Source: CAZCAC01 sp964496575
GTDB taxonomy: Bacteria; Planctomycetota; UBA1135; GCA-002686595
Length of the DNA stretch: 41,531 bases
Assembly (NCBI GenBank): GCA_964496575.1
Contig: CAZCAC010000075.1
Location: forward strand, 1-41,531
Direction of reading: 5' to 3'
The notes beneath the pieces were generated by a model. The model made no database searches and had not been told where the DNA came from. It saw only the letters and a list, made by a program, of their open reading frames with translations. The position numbers were made by a program, and so were the translations under genes. Position 1 is the stretch's first letter. Each line of letters opens with the position of its first letter. Of this stretch, positions 24,283-35,000 are shown piece by piece.

Positions 24283-25248
24283 TCACCCCCCGGCTCCCGC
24301 ACCTTCCTTCTCCTCCGCCGCCCGCAACGCGGCCTCCTGAGCAGGCGTCCGGATCCACACCTTCTTCCGCGTCGGGTCGAAGGTGATCACCTGGTCCTGC
24401 AGCGTTCCCGAGCCGAGCACTGCCACCTTCATGATGTCGCTGAACTCGATCTGCGGATCCTCGAGGCGCAGGTGCCCCAGCTCGAAGCTCCCCTTCACCT
24501 GAGCCCGCTTGATCTCGATCTCGCCGGTGATCGTCCGGCCGCGGCCGACGACCTGCGGCTCGCCGAGCAGCGTCAGCGTCTCCACCACCGCCGGCGGCAT
24601 CATGATCCCGCCCATCTTGCCGGTGTCGATCATCAGGCTCTCGATCGCCTGCTCCGCCAGCTTCGCGGTCACCGCAGGAACGCTGTCGGGGTCGTTGGTC
24701 AACTCCAGCAGCTTCGCTCCCTTCGGCGCCTTCAAGGGCCCCCGCTCGATGCGCACCTCCTCGTTCGCGTAGTCGAGGGTCAGAACATGCCCGTCGAACA
24801 GGTGATAGCCGAGAATGCCGTCGATGTGCGGCAGCCCCGTGCCCGGTCGGTTGTAGCTCCGCGAGAGGGCGTGCACCTCCTCGAAGGCGGCATCGCCAAC
24901 CGTGATCGACTCGACCATCACAATGGGCATCTTCACCGTCTGGCGCCCCGAGGGATCGCCTCCCTGCGCCTCGCCGACCTTCTCGAGCTTCAGCTTCTCG
25001 AGCAGGGTCGAGTCGACGCGCGCCGAACCCTGGCCGCCGCTGTCGATGGCGAAGAAGTAGGGCCCCTCGCCGTTCACCCACACCTCGACGCCGGGTTGCT
25101 GACCGCGCTTCTTCATCGGCAGCACGATCGGCTCCTCGGGCACCTCGACCAGGCCGGGACGCAGCTGCAAGCTCTCCTGACGAACCGGCGCTTCCTGGGG
25201 GGCGAGAAGCGGCGCGACGAGGGTGATGGCGGTGAGAAGGGTGTTCAC
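24283..25248 (-). CDS. Exported retropepsin-like aspartic protease family protein
   Basis: This 321-aa protein has an N-terminal signal-like segment and two aspartyl-protease-like half-domains. The first catalytic-type motif is D69-S-G in FAIDSGG and the second is D208-T-G in LMIDTGKMGG. GILGYHL near residue 144 is the family's hydrophobic-hydrophobic-Gly motif. The pattern fits the gag-polyprotein/retropepsin-like (PF13650-type) proteins of bacteria. Substrates are unknown. The GTG start at 25248 has GGAGGAG directly upstream. The C-terminus is rich in Ala/Glu/Gly. It diverges from the kinase-FGE gene with 116 bases between starts. Confidence 0.85.
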   Translation of the reverse strand: MNTLLTAITLVAPLLAPQEAPVRQESLQLRPGLVEVPEEPIVLPMKKRGQQPGVEVWVNGEGPYFFAIDSGGQGSARVDSTLLEKLKLEKVGEAQGGDPSGRQTVKMPIVMVESITVGDAAFEEVHALSRSYNRPGTGLPHIDGILGYHLFDGHVLTLDYANEEVRIERGPLKAPKGAKLLELTNDPDSVPAVTAKLAEQAIESLMIDTGKMGGIMMPPAVVETLTLLGEPQVVGRGRTITGEIEIKRAQVKGSFELGHLRLEDPQIEFSDIMKVAVLGSGTLQDQVITFDPTRKKVWIRTPAQEAALRAAEEKEGAGAGG

Positions 25249-25364
25249 GATCTCCTCCGGGTGGCGGGGTCCAAAGGTCCGGCGAGGACTCCCTGATTTT
25301 CTCCGGATTCCGTGCCCGATGCGACCGCAGCCACGCCTTAACCTGTTCGAGGAACAGCCCCCCG

Positions 25365-28300
25365 ATGCCCTCCCGACCCGAATCGGACCCCAGCTCCCGC
25401 TCCCTGGGAGACTGGATCGAAGACGCTTTCCCGCAAGTGCCGGCGTCCTTCTTCCGCCCCGGAAAGAAGGAGCACCCGCTGCCCGCGCCCGGTCTGGAGG
25501 TGGGCAAGGTGGTCGGCGACTTCCGCCTCCAGGCGATGATCGGTCAGGGCGGAATGGGGCAGGTCTGGGAAGCGGAGCAGATCTCCCTCGGCAACCGGCG
25601 CGTCGCGGTGAAGTTCGTGCGTCCGGAGCGGATCACCGAGCGGCAGCTCGCCTACTTCGAGCGGGAGGCGCGCGCCGGCGGGCGGCTGTCGCATCTCGGC
25701 CTGGTGGGCGTGCACGGCTACGGCGAGTCCGACGGCCTGGCCTGGATCGCGATGGAGCTGGTCGACGGCTGCTGGACACTGCGTGACTACCTCGACGAGG
25801 TCAGCCTCGGCGAAGACGTCCCCGAGGAGTACGACCGGCAGGTCGCCCGCTTCGTGCGCGACATCGCGACGGCGATGAACGCGGCTCACGAGGGCGGGGT
25901 GATCCACCGCGACCTGAAGCCGCAGAACGTGCTGATCACCCTCGACAACCGCCCCAAGGTGACCGACTTCGGACTGGCGCGGATCACCGACGAGTCGGCC
26001 CTGTCGCAGACCGGCGACACCGCGGGCACCTACTACTACATGAGCCCCGAGCAGGTGGCGGGGAAGCGGATGGGGATCGACCACCGCACCGACATCTTCA
26101 GCCTCGGCGTCCTGCTCTACGAGATGCTCGCCCTGCAGCGGCCGTTCCAGGGAGACACCAGCCACCAGGTGGCGCTGCAGATCGTGATCAAGGACCCGCC
26201 CGATCCGCAGACCTTCCGGTCGCGGATCCCGCGTGACCTGGTGGTGATCACCGGGAAGTCGCTGGAGAAGGACCGCGACAAGCGCTACGAATCGATGGAG
26301 GAGATGGCGGCGGATCTCGATCGTTTCCTGCGCAACGAGCCTATCCACGCGCGGCCGCCGACGCAGATCGACCGGGTGGCGAAGTGGGTCAAGCGTCACC
26401 CGACCAGGAGCATCGCCGGAGTGATCGCCGCGGTCGCCTTCGTGATCATCGGTGCCCTGGCGCTGCGCATCGCCGGCCAGAAGAACGACCTGGAGATCGA
26501 ACGGGCCAACCTCGCCCGCACCAACGCGGAGCTGATCACCAAGACCGGCGAAGCGGAGCAGAAGACCGCCGATGTACTGCGGTTGTCCGTTTCGCAGGAC
26601 TACGAGGACCTGATCGCGCAGGCGGATACTCTGTGGCCACCGTACCCGGATCGGATCGACACGTACGAGGAGTGGATCGGCGATGCGGAGGAGCTGATCG
26701 CCCAGATGCCCGATCTGGAGCGCAAGCGCGAGGAGCTGCGACGGGCGGCGACCCCCCGGAGTGAGGAACAGCGCCAACGAGATCGGCAGAGCCACCCCGA
26801 ACACGCGGCGCTGCGAGCACTCGCCGCGCGACTCGAGTCGAGGAGTGGCGCCCTGGCGGTCCGGCGTGGGGAGCGCAGCCCGGAGCGCCCCGACGTCGAC
26901 TGGGCGGAGCTTCCTTCGACTGCGACGGGTCTGAACGCCGTGGCGTGGCCGCTGGTCGACCCGGCGCGGGAGGCGTTCGGTCGCGAGGAGCTCGGTCTGC
27001 ACCTGGCGGAGAAGGCGTTCGAGCTGGCGGACCTCGAGGATCGCGCCCTGGTCGGCGATACGCTGGCCTGGGCGCGCTTCGCCGTCGGGCTGGACGAGGA
27101 AGCGCTGGACGCGAGCTGGGAGGCTCGGGAAGCGGCCCCCGACGACAGGAAGCAGGAGTTCGACGGCTACCTGGCTCGACTCGAAGCGGCCGTCGAAGCG
27201 GCGCGGAGCGACGCGGGCCTCAGGCAAGCCGAGGACGAGATCGTGCGCCTGCGCCGGGAGCGCGACGAGGTCGAGGCGCGCGTGGACGAGCGCCCCGACT
27301 GGTCCTTCCCCGAGGCGGAATCGGAGTCGCGCTGGTGGAACGCGCAGCTGACCAAGCTGCTCGGAGAGCTCGGCTCGTTGACGGCGCCGGGTACGGGTCT
27401 CCTGAGCACCGATGGCATCGACGACACTCACGGCTGGAGCGTCCGCAAGCGCCTCGGCCACGCGCGAACTCTGCGCGACGGCTTCGCCCCGGACGGCGAG
27501 TACACGAGACGCTGGGAAGAGGCCTTGCGCGATATCGAGCTCGACTACCATTCGCTCGACCTGACCGTGCAGGAGGGCCTGGTGCCGATCGGCCCCGACG
27601 AGTACTCGGGGTTGTGGGAGTTCTGGCACGTCCTCTCGGGAGAAGAGCCGCAGCGCGACGAGGACGGTGAGCTGATCCTGACCGAGGAGTCGGGGTTGGT
27701 GCTCGTCCTGGTGCCGGCGGGTGAGTTCTGGATGGGCTCCCAGAACCTCAGTCCGGAGAGCGAGAACTACGAGCGCAACAACCGGGAGAACGAAGACCCG
27801 GTGCACGAGGTCGAGCTCTCCGCGTACTTCCTGTCGAAGTACGAGATGACGCAAGGGCAGTGGAAGCGACTGACCGGTCGCAACCCGAGTCGGGACGGCC
27901 CCGACGGACAGTACGAGCGGTTCTTCAACAAGGATGGAGCCGATGGAACCTACCTCGAACCGGTCGAGCAGGTGACCTGGATCGGCTGCATGAGGACCTT
28001 CTCGAAGTTCGACCTCACGCTGCCGAGCGAGGCGCAGTGGGAGTACGCCACGCGCGCGGGAACCAGTACTCCGTGGTGGACCGGCGCGGAGGAGGAGAGC
28101 CTGCAGGGCGCGACGAACCTCGCCGACCGCTACGCCAAGACGCACGGAGGCCAGAGCTGGGTCCTGATCCAGCAGTGGCTGGACGACGGCTACTTCAGCC
28201 ACGCCCCGGTGAACACGCTCCTGCCCAACCCCATGGGGTTCCACCATGTCCACGGGAACGTCTGGGAGTGGTGCCTCGACGGGTACAGCGACGTCTACCT

Positions 28301-28475
28301 GCGAAACCCGAAGAAGGACCCGGTCATCGCCCCGGAGCGCTCCCCCATGCGCGTCTACCGCGGTGGGTCCTTCACCGGCTCCTCGGTTGCCGCGCGCTCC
28401 GCGGTGCGCAACGCCGGGCCAACGACGTATACGCGGCCCGATCTCGGGGTGAGGCCGGCGCGGTTGCTGGACTGA
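25365..28475 (+). CDS. Membrane Ser/Thr protein kinase fused to an FGE-like domain
   Basis: This 1036-aa protein has a PknB-like kinase domain (about residues 50-325) with GQGGMGQV, VAVK and H181-R-D183-LKPQN plus DFGLA, so it looks active. A membrane helix lies near residues 347-370. A long coiled-coil and helical region follows (about 370-760), then a formylglycine-generating-enzyme-like (SUMF1) domain from about 778 to the end, with AGEFWMGS, LPSEAQWEYATRAG, NVWEWCLDGY and RGGSF. The Cys pair needed by true aerobic FGE after RGGS is missing, so this domain probably binds rather than oxidises. It is likely a sensor kinase whose outer domain faces the periplasm. GAGGA at 25350-25354 supports the start. 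Confidence 0.92.
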   Translation: MPSRPESDPSSRSLGDWIEDAFPQVPASFFRPGKKEHPLPAPGLEVGKVVGDFRLQAMIGQGGMGQVWEAEQISLGNRRVAVKFVRPERITERQLAYFEREARAGGRLSHLGLVGVHGYGESDGLAWIAMELVDGCWTLRDYLDEVSLGEDVPEEYDRQVARFVRDIATAMNAAHEGGVIHRDLKPQNVLITLDNRPKVTDFGLARITDESALSQTGDTAGTYYYMSPEQVAGKRMGIDHRTDIFSLGVLLYEMLALQRPFQGDTSHQVALQIVIKDPPDPQTFRSRIPRDLVVITGKSLEKDRDKRYESMEEMAADLDRFLRNEPIHARPPTQIDRVAKWVKRHPTRSIAGVIAAVAFVIIGALALRIAGQKNDLEIERANLARTNAELITKTGEAEQKTADVLRLSVSQDYEDLIAQADTLWPPYPDRIDTYEEWIGDAEELIAQMPDLERKREELRRAATPRSEEQRQRDRQSHPEHAALRALAARLESRSGALAVRRGERSPERPDVDWAELPSTATGLNAVAWPLVDPAREAFGREELGLHLAEKAFELADLEDRALVGDTLAWARFAVGLDEEALDASWEAREAAPDDRKQEFDGYLARLEAAVEAARSDAGLRQAEDEIVRLRRERDEVEARVDERPDWSFPEAESESRWWNAQLTKLLGELGSLTAPGTGLLSTDGIDDTHGWSVRKRLGHARTLRDGFAPDGEYTRRWEEALRDIELDYHSLDLTVQEGLVPIGPDEYSGLWEFWHVLSGEEPQRDEDGELILTEESGLVLVLVPAGEFWMGSQNLSPESENYERNNRENEDPVHEVELSAYFLSKYEMTQGQWKRLTGRNPSRDGPDGQYERFFNKDGADGTYLEPVEQVTWIGCMRTFSKFDLTLPSEAQWEYATRAGTSTPWWTGAEEESLQGATNLADRYAKTHGGQSWVLIQQWLDDGYFSHAPVNTLLPNPMGFHHVHGNVWEWCLDGYSDVYLRNPKKDPVIAPERSPMRVYRGGSFTGSSVAARSAVRNAGPTTYTRPDLGVRPARLLD

Positions 28476-28578
28476 GGCCTCGACTCCTAGTCGATCGCTT
28501 ACAGAGCACTCACGCCGAAACAGCGCCGGGCTCGCGGCGTGATAGCCGGGATCGGCGCGCGGCGATATCCTCGGCGAG

Positions 28579-30300
28579 ATGAAAGGACTCCGCACGTGCC
28601 TCGCCCCCTTGCTGCTCACCCTGCCGGCCGCGCTGTGGCCCTGTGCCCCGGTCACCGCCCAGGAGGAGAGTGAACAACCCCTCCCCCTGAGCGAGCGGAT
28701 CGACGCCCTCTTCGAGAGCTTCGAGGGCGCCGACACCCCGGGCGCCGCCATCGCGGTCATCGAAGACGGCGAGCTCGTCCACTCCCGCGGCTACGGGATC
28801 GCTCAGCTGGAGTACGAGATCGAGATCGGCCCGGAGACGGTCTTCCACGTCGCCTCGGTCTCGAAGCAGTTCACCGCGATGGCGGTGATCCTCCTCGCGC
28901 TCGAGGGAAAGCTCTCGCTCGACGACGAGGTTCGCCAGCATCTCCCGTGGGTCCCCGACTTCGGCGTCCCGATCACGCTCCAGCAGCTTATCCACCACAC
29001 CAGCGGTCTGCGCGACCAGTGGGAGTCGCTGCTCATCGCCGGCTGGCGTCTCGACGACGTGATCACGCACGACCACATCAGGGCGGTGGTCGAGCGGCAG
29101 CGCGAGCTGAACTTCGCTCCCGGCGAGCGGCACCTCTACTGCAACACCGGCTACACGCTGCTCGCCGAGGTGGTTGCCGCGGTCTCGGGGAAGTCCTTCC
29201 CCCAGTTCACCCGCGAGCGGATCTTCGAGCCGCTCGGCATGAGCTCCACGCATTTCCACGACGACCATGAGCACGTCGTGCCGAATCGCGCGTACTCCTA
29301 CCAGCCGTCGACGGAGGGCTTTCGCAAGAGCGTCCTGAGCTACGCCAACGCGGGCGCGACCAGCCTGTTCACCACCGCGGAGGACCTGGTGCGCTGGCTG
29401 GAGAACTTCGATCACCACCGGGTCGGCGGTGTCGAGGGGTTCGAGCTGCTCGGCAAGCGCGTCGTGCTCGACGACGGAAAAACCCTGGGCTACGCGGGCG
29501 GGATCCTGTTCGGGAAGTACCGGGGCCTCGAGACGATCTCGCACAGCGGCGGCGACGCCGGATTCCGCAGCCACGTCGTCTGGTTCCCCGAGCGGAAGCT
29601 GGGCATCGCCGTGGTCAGCAACCACGCGGCCTTCTCCGCGCCCGGCGGGGCGATGGACATCGCGGCGCTGCTCGTACCGGAAGCGACGAAGGAGAAGGCC
29701 TCCTCCGAGAAGGCTCCGGAGAAGGACCCGGCTCCGAAGCCGGTGCCGGTCGAGGTCCCCGTGGAGCAGCTGGAACGACTCGCCGGAACCTACGCGACTC
29801 GCGACCAGTTCTCGTTGCAGGTGCAGCGACGCTCCAGCCGGCTCTTCTTCCGGATCCAGGGGCTCCCGCGGCGTCGGCTGATCCCCGAGTCACCCACGAG
29901 CTTCCGGACCCACACAGGTGACGTCCGGCTGCGCTTCTCGAGCGGGGAAGGGGACGATCCGGCGCTGGAGCTCCGCGTGAACGATCAGGTGTACGCGCTG
30001 TCGCGTCTCCCCGAAGGCCCCACCCCGAGCGTCGAGCTCGCTTCCTTCGCGGGACGCTACGAGTGCCGCGAGCTGGAAGCGCTCTACACGATCGCACTCG
30101 AAGGGGACCAGCTGCTCGTCCGCCACTTCCGGCAGGGCAGCTTCTCCATCGAGCCGACGTGGCCCGACACCTTCTCCGCGGAGAAGTGGTACCTCCGCAC
30201 CCTGAGGTTCACCCGCGGCGACGACGGTGAGATCGACGGCTTCCGCGCCGACGGGAGCCGGGTGCTGAACCTCCGCTTCGATCGATTGCCCGGACGATGA
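28579..30300 (+). CDS. Exported class C beta-lactamase-like serine hydrolase
   Basis: This 573-aa protein has a signal peptide (LLLTLPAALWPCAPVTA) and a beta-lactamase/penicillin-binding-like domain over about residues 40-370. The nucleophile motif is S93-VS-K96, the second is Y187-C-N189 and the third is H322-SGG. A linker rich in Lys/Pro/Glu (about 370-400) leads to a C-terminal beta-barrel-like domain of two similar halves, as in D-aminopeptidase or esterase relatives (VPVEQLERLAGTYATRDQF... and VELASFAGRYECREL...). It is probably a peptidase or esterase of cell-wall or small peptides; resistance to beta-lactams cannot be inferred. Confidence 0.88.
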   Translation: MKGLRTCLAPLLLTLPAALWPCAPVTAQEESEQPLPLSERIDALFESFEGADTPGAAIAVIEDGELVHSRGYGIAQLEYEIEIGPETVFHVASVSKQFTAMAVILLALEGKLSLDDEVRQHLPWVPDFGVPITLQQLIHHTSGLRDQWESLLIAGWRLDDVITHDHIRAVVERQRELNFAPGERHLYCNTGYTLLAEVVAAVSGKSFPQFTRERIFEPLGMSSTHFHDDHEHVVPNRAYSYQPSTEGFRKSVLSYANAGATSLFTTAEDLVRWLENFDHHRVGGVEGFELLGKRVVLDDGKTLGYAGGILFGKYRGLETISHSGGDAGFRSHVVWFPERKLGIAVVSNHAAFSAPGGAMDIAALLVPEATKEKASSEKAPEKDPAPKPVPVEVPVEQLERLAGTYATRDQFSLQVQRRSSRLFFRIQGLPRRRLIPESPTSFRTHTGDVRLRFSSGEGDDPALELRVNDQVYALSRLPEGPTPSVELASFAGRYECRELEALYTIALEGDQLLVRHFRQGSFSIEPTWPDTFSAEKWYLRTLRFTRGDDGEIDGFRADGSRVLNLRFDRLPGR

Positions 30301-30331
30301 TCGCCGTGACAACGGCGCGGCGGCTCCGACG

Positions 30332-32071
30332 TCAGTCCCCGCCGGACGCCCCCTCCTCCTCGAGCTCCTGCTCGATCTCGGCGGCCCACTCCAGGTGCTC
30401 TTCCGCCGGCTCATCGAGGCCGCGCTCCCGTTCCAGGCGGCCGAGCTCGCGGAGGATCCGTGCGAAGTGGCGCCGGACCTCGACGTCGTCGGGAGCGGAG
30501 TCGTAGAGCCGCTCGGCGGCGTCGAAGGTGCGCGAGCACAGATCGGCGACGCCGCCCTGAGCGCCGGGCGGAGCCTTCTTCTTCGAGGCCGATGCCAGCC
30601 GCAGGTACCCGTCGGCCACCTCGCGCAACGAGGCCGGGTCCGCGTTCGGGTCTCGCGCCAGCCGGTCGAGGCTGCGCAGGCCCAGGTCGGTCACCAGCAC
30701 CATGGCGCGGTCGGCGCCGTCCAGAGGGGCGAGCGCCTCCTGGACGTCGAAGACCAGCGCCCGGGTGAGGTCGCGCGTGTTCTGGTAGCGGCGTCGGGCG
30801 AGCGCCTCCTGTCGCTCGAGCTCGACGTTCAGCCCGCTGACCTCGGCGAGACTCTCCTCGGCCCGGCCTCGCTCCCGATCGACGAGCACCTTCGCCTCCT
30901 CGAGCTCCTCGGTCAACGCCTCCAGCCTCTCCGCATTCTCTTCGGCGGCGATACGCGCGTCGTCCGCCTCCTGCGTCGAGCGCTCCAGCTGCTCCGTCCT
31001 GGCCTTCAGCTCCCTCGCTCGCTCGCGGTCGACATCGATCTGGTGGGACAGATCCCGGCGCGCCGAATCCGCCCTGGTGTACTGCCAGGTGCTCGAAGCG
31101 ATCCCGACGACCAGGACGAGCCACACCGCGACTGCCGCCGTCACCACCGCGCGATTGCGGCCGACGAACCTCTTCGCCCGGTAACCCCAGGTGTCGCGCT
31201 CCGCACTGACCGGGTGTCCCGAGGCGTAGCGGCGCAGGTCCTCGGCCAGCTCGGCCGCGGAGGCGTAGCGGTGAGTGGCCTCCTTGTGCAGCGCCTTCCC
31301 CACCACCGTGTCCAGGTCCCCGGCGAGCTCCCTGGCGAGGTCCTTCGAATCGCCCACCGCCTCGCTCGGGGCCGGCGGCTCCACCTCGCAGACGACCTGC
31401 TCGGCCTCCCCGGCGGAAAGGCCCTCGAGCTCCAGCGGGAGGCGGCCGGTCAGGATCTGGTAGAGGATCACGCCCAGCGAGTACGTGTCGCTCGCGGTCG
31501 TGATCGGATCACCGCGGTGCTGCTCGGGGCTCGCGTAGGTGGGGGTCGACCAGCCTGCGACGGTCCGCGTCGACCCCGAGGAGGCGGCCTGGCGCTCCGG
31601 ATCGAGGATCTTGGCGATGCCGAAGTCCAGGAGCCTCGGCCGGCCGTTGCGGTCCACCAGGACGTTGTCCGGCTTGAGGTCGCGGTGCACCACCAGGCTC
31701 CGGTGCGCGGCGTCGACCGCCGCGCAGACCCGGCGAAAGAGCTCCAGGCGCGCCGCTACGGTGAGCCGCCCCTCTTCGCACCAGCGATCGATCGGGACCC
31801 CCCCGACGTACTCCATCACCAGGTACGGCCGCCCATCCTCCGCGACCCCGCCGTCGATCAGGCGCGCGATCCCGGGGTGCTCCAGCGCGGCCAGGACCTG
31901 GCGCTCTCGCTCGAAGCGGGCCGCGATCTCATCGCTGTCGGCACCCGGGTGGAGCACCTTGATCGCGACCTTCCGGTCGAACTGCCCGTCCGCGCGGCGT
32001 GCGGAATAGACCACGCCCATGCCGCCGCGACCCAGTTCCTCCAGCAGCTCGTACGGTCCGATGAGGCTCAT
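30332..32071 (-). CDS. Membrane Ser/Thr protein kinase, shorter partner of a coupled pair
   Basis: This 579-aa protein starts with MSLIGPYELLEELGRGGMG. GGAAGGAGG lies seven bases before the ATG at 32071, which fixes the start. The kinase domain (about residues 7-280) has VAIK, H129-R-D131-LKPDN and DFGIAK and looks active. A membrane helix lies near 304-328, followed by a long coiled coil (about 330-430) and a C-terminal helical segment with no recognised domain. Its start overlaps the stop of the longer kinase gene as TGATG, so the two are translationally coupled and may act as partners. The last residues are Glu/Gly-rich. Confidence 0.93.
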   Translation of the reverse strand: MSLIGPYELLEELGRGGMGVVYSARRADGQFDRKVAIKVLHPGADSDEIAARFERERQVLAALEHPGIARLIDGGVAEDGRPYLVMEYVGGVPIDRWCEEGRLTVAARLELFRRVCAAVDAAHRSLVVHRDLKPDNVLVDRNGRPRLLDFGIAKILDPERQAASSGSTRTVAGWSTPTYASPEQHRGDPITTASDTYSLGVILYQILTGRLPLELEGLSAGEAEQVVCEVEPPAPSEAVGDSKDLARELAGDLDTVVGKALHKEATHRYASAAELAEDLRRYASGHPVSAERDTWGYRAKRFVGRNRAVVTAAVAVWLVLVVGIASSTWQYTRADSARRDLSHQIDVDRERARELKARTEQLERSTQEADDARIAAEENAERLEALTEELEEAKVLVDRERGRAEESLAEVSGLNVELERQEALARRRYQNTRDLTRALVFDVQEALAPLDGADRAMVLVTDLGLRSLDRLARDPNADPASLREVADGYLRLASASKKKAPPGAQGGVADLCSRTFDAAERLYDSAPDDVEVRRHFARILRELGRLERERGLDEPAEEHLEWAAEIEQELEEEGASGGD

Positions 32072-35000
32072 CACTCGCCTCCTTCCGCCTCGAGCGTCCT
32101 GAGCAACTGTTGCACCTCTTGCTCCAGCACCTCGATGCGGTAGTGGCTGTCCTCCGAGCGCTTCATGCCCGGCATGCGGTCCAGCACCTCGAGCTGATCG
32201 CGAGCGCGATCGTAATGCTCGAGCGCTTCGAGGCACAGTCCGGCACGCTCCTCCACGGATCGGTCCTCGGCACCGGCCATGCGCACGGCGAGCTGCCCGG
32301 CGGAGATCCGGGTTCCGTACATCGTCGCGAGCAGGTTCACCGACTCGAGGTGATTCTCACCGTAGGCTGCGCCGATGCTCAGCGCGCGGGTGTGGAGACG
32401 CCGCGATTCGGGGTAGTTTCCCGCTTCCCGCTCGCAGGCCGCGAGGTAGGTCAGAGCCCGGACCTGCTCCAGCATGAGCTCGGCGAGCGCCGGATCCTGG
32501 GCGTGTATCCGGTCGGCCAGCTCGACGGCGGTCCGGGCGTGTGGCCTCAGCTCCTTCCACCGGAGGTTCTGGAACAGCAGGCGGGCCAGGTAGTTCACCG
32601 ATCCCAGCAGGTCCGTCTGTGCCTTGACGTCCTGGGGGCGGGTCGCCGCATAGGCCCCCATCCTCTCCACGGTCTCCTCCATGATCGAGACCGCCTCGTC
32701 GACCCGGTCGATCTCGACCAGGCCTTCGGCTCGTATCTTCTGGGCGCAGTACCACAGAATCAGGTAGCTCGGGTTCTCCGGCTCCTCCTCCAGGAGCTCT
32801 TCACCGATCCTCCGGAGCTCCTCCGCCTCCGGCAGGGCGGCCGCCCAGCCTTCCCGGAATCCCGTCATCTCGACCAGGTTCAGCCTGAATCCGGCGAGGT
32901 TCCTCTTCAGGCTCGGATCGAGCTCGACACTACGCTCGTACAGGGGAAGCGCTCGAAGGTAGTGCTCTTCGGCCTCGTCCAGTCGACCATGGACGGCCAG
33001 GTGCTTGCCCAGCATCGTCAGGTAGGTCGCGAGCGGGTAGATGTGAGCCAGCACGGGAGGCTCCTCTCGCTCGAAGACGCCGCACAGATCGATGGCACGC
33101 CGGAAGTGCTCGGACGCCTCCTCGGCGCGGCCGACCTGATTGAGCAGGTTCCCGTATTCGTAGAGGGTGTCCCCCAGTACCAGGAGGTGCTCGAGGTCGC
33201 CGGGAGTCTCCTCGAGGATCGTCTCGGCGAGGGTCAGCGCCTTCGCCGCCGTCGCCAGGGCGGCTTCGCTGCGACCGAGGTTCGGCCGGCCGCTGGAGCC
33301 CTGCACCCGGGCCAGCCGCCGGTATCCCCGGACCAGAGCTCGACGCACCTCGAGGTCCCCGCTCGCGTCCGCCAGGAGCGCGTCGAGGAATTCGACGCCG
33401 AGGTCGACCACCAGCTCGGTCGCCTCCATCGAGTTCGGTACGAATCGCAAGGCGTTGTCCACGCCGATGATCAGGGTCTCCGCGGAGTAGAGCTGCTCCT
33501 GAAAGCCCTGTTCGACGATCGTCCGCTGGCGATTCAGTCGAGTGCCGACCTCCTGCGCTTCGGTCAGCGAGCCCTCCGCCCGGCGTCGCTGCTCGTCCAC
33601 CTCCGCGGTTTCCGCCTGTAGCTCACCGGCCAGGATCTCGAGCTCGCCGGCGCGTTTTTCCGCCAGCCCCCGGTTTCGCTTCGCCTTCTCGTTCGCGCGA
33701 CCGAGGTCCTGCGCGAGCTCCTCCAGCCGGGCCACGCGCTCCTCGTCGGTCTCCAGCCGCGCCTCCAGGTCGGCGCGGTCGCGATTCGCGCGCCGGTGAT
33801 GGTGGTCGCTGAAGATCCAACCGCCGAGCAGGGTCGGGAAGACGAGGGCGAGGGCGATCGCCGCCACCCGGTGGCGGCGAAGCAGCTTGCCCGTCCGGTA
33901 CGTCCAGGTGTCGGGGCGGGCACTCACCGGCTGGCCCGCGGCGAAGCGCTGCAGGTCGTCGGCGAGCTGGGAAGCCGACGCGTAGCGTCGCTCGGGCTCC
34001 TTGCGCAACGCCTTGGTCACGATCGTGTCGAGGTCGCCGCGCAGCAGCCGAACCAGCCCCCGCGGCGCCGTCCGGCGTCGGGCGCTCAGCTCCTCCGGGG
34101 GCAGCTCGGTCTTCCGACCGCCCTCCTTGGTCGAGGGTGCCGGGCGCAGCACGACGACGCTGGGCGCGGTCGGCTCCTCCTCGCAGACCGCGCGCTCCCG
34201 CTCCGCCGGAGAGAGCCCCTCGAGGTGGAGCGGCAGGTGACCGGTGAGGAGCTGGTACAGAATCACCCCGAGCGAGAAGGTGTCGCTCGCCGTGGTGATC
34301 GGACCGCCGCGCACCTGCTCGGGGCTGGCGTACGCCGGCGTCAGCCGCCGCATCGAGGTCCGCGTCGCGTCATCTCCTTGGTGGAGAGCGGGATCCAGCA
34401 CCTTGACGATGCCGAAGTCGAGCAGCTTCGGCTGTCCTCGATCGTCCACCGGGATGTTGCTCGGCTTGAGGTCGCGGTGCACCACCAGGCTCTTGTGCGC
34501 CGAGTCCACCGCCGCGCACACCCGGCAGAAGAGCTCGAGCCGCCCGGCGATGTCGAGACGCCGCTCGTCGCACCAGCGATTGATCGGCCGGCCCTCGACG
34601 TGCTCCATGACGAGGTACGGCCGCCCGTCCTCGGCCACCCCTCCGTCGAGCAGGCGCGCGATCCCCGGGTGGTCGAGGGAAGCCAGCACGCGCCGCTCCT
34701 GCTCGAAGCGAGACACGATCTCGGCGCTGTCCAGCCCCCGGTGGATCAGCTTGACGGCCACGCGCTTCTCGAACTGGCCGTCCGCCCGGCGAGCGAGGTA
34801 GACGACACCCATCCCGCCGCGCCCCAGCTCCTCGAGGAGCTGGTAGTCGCCGACGCGGCCGATCGAGGGGATGTCGTCGTCTCCGGGCGCCCCGGTCAGG
34901 CCGCGGAACGTCTCCGCGCCCGGTGGCGTCAGGTGGCCCGGGTCCTCGCCGTCCAGCACGAGCAGCCGCCGGGCCTCGTCCAGGAGCTCGAGGTCGTCGC

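Noticed and set aside
25338..28760. A 1140-aa open frame on the minus strand opposite the kinase-FGE gene
   Set aside because: It is Arg/Gln/Val/Leu-rich with no domain, and it mirrors a clear gene; long antisense frames are expected from third-position GC bias.
28579..30300. Calling the serine hydrolase an antibiotic-resistance beta-lactamase
   Set aside because: The fold and SxxK/YxN motifs are shared by many peptidases and esterases, the third motif is HSGG, and the extra C-terminal domain is not typical of AmpC enzymes.
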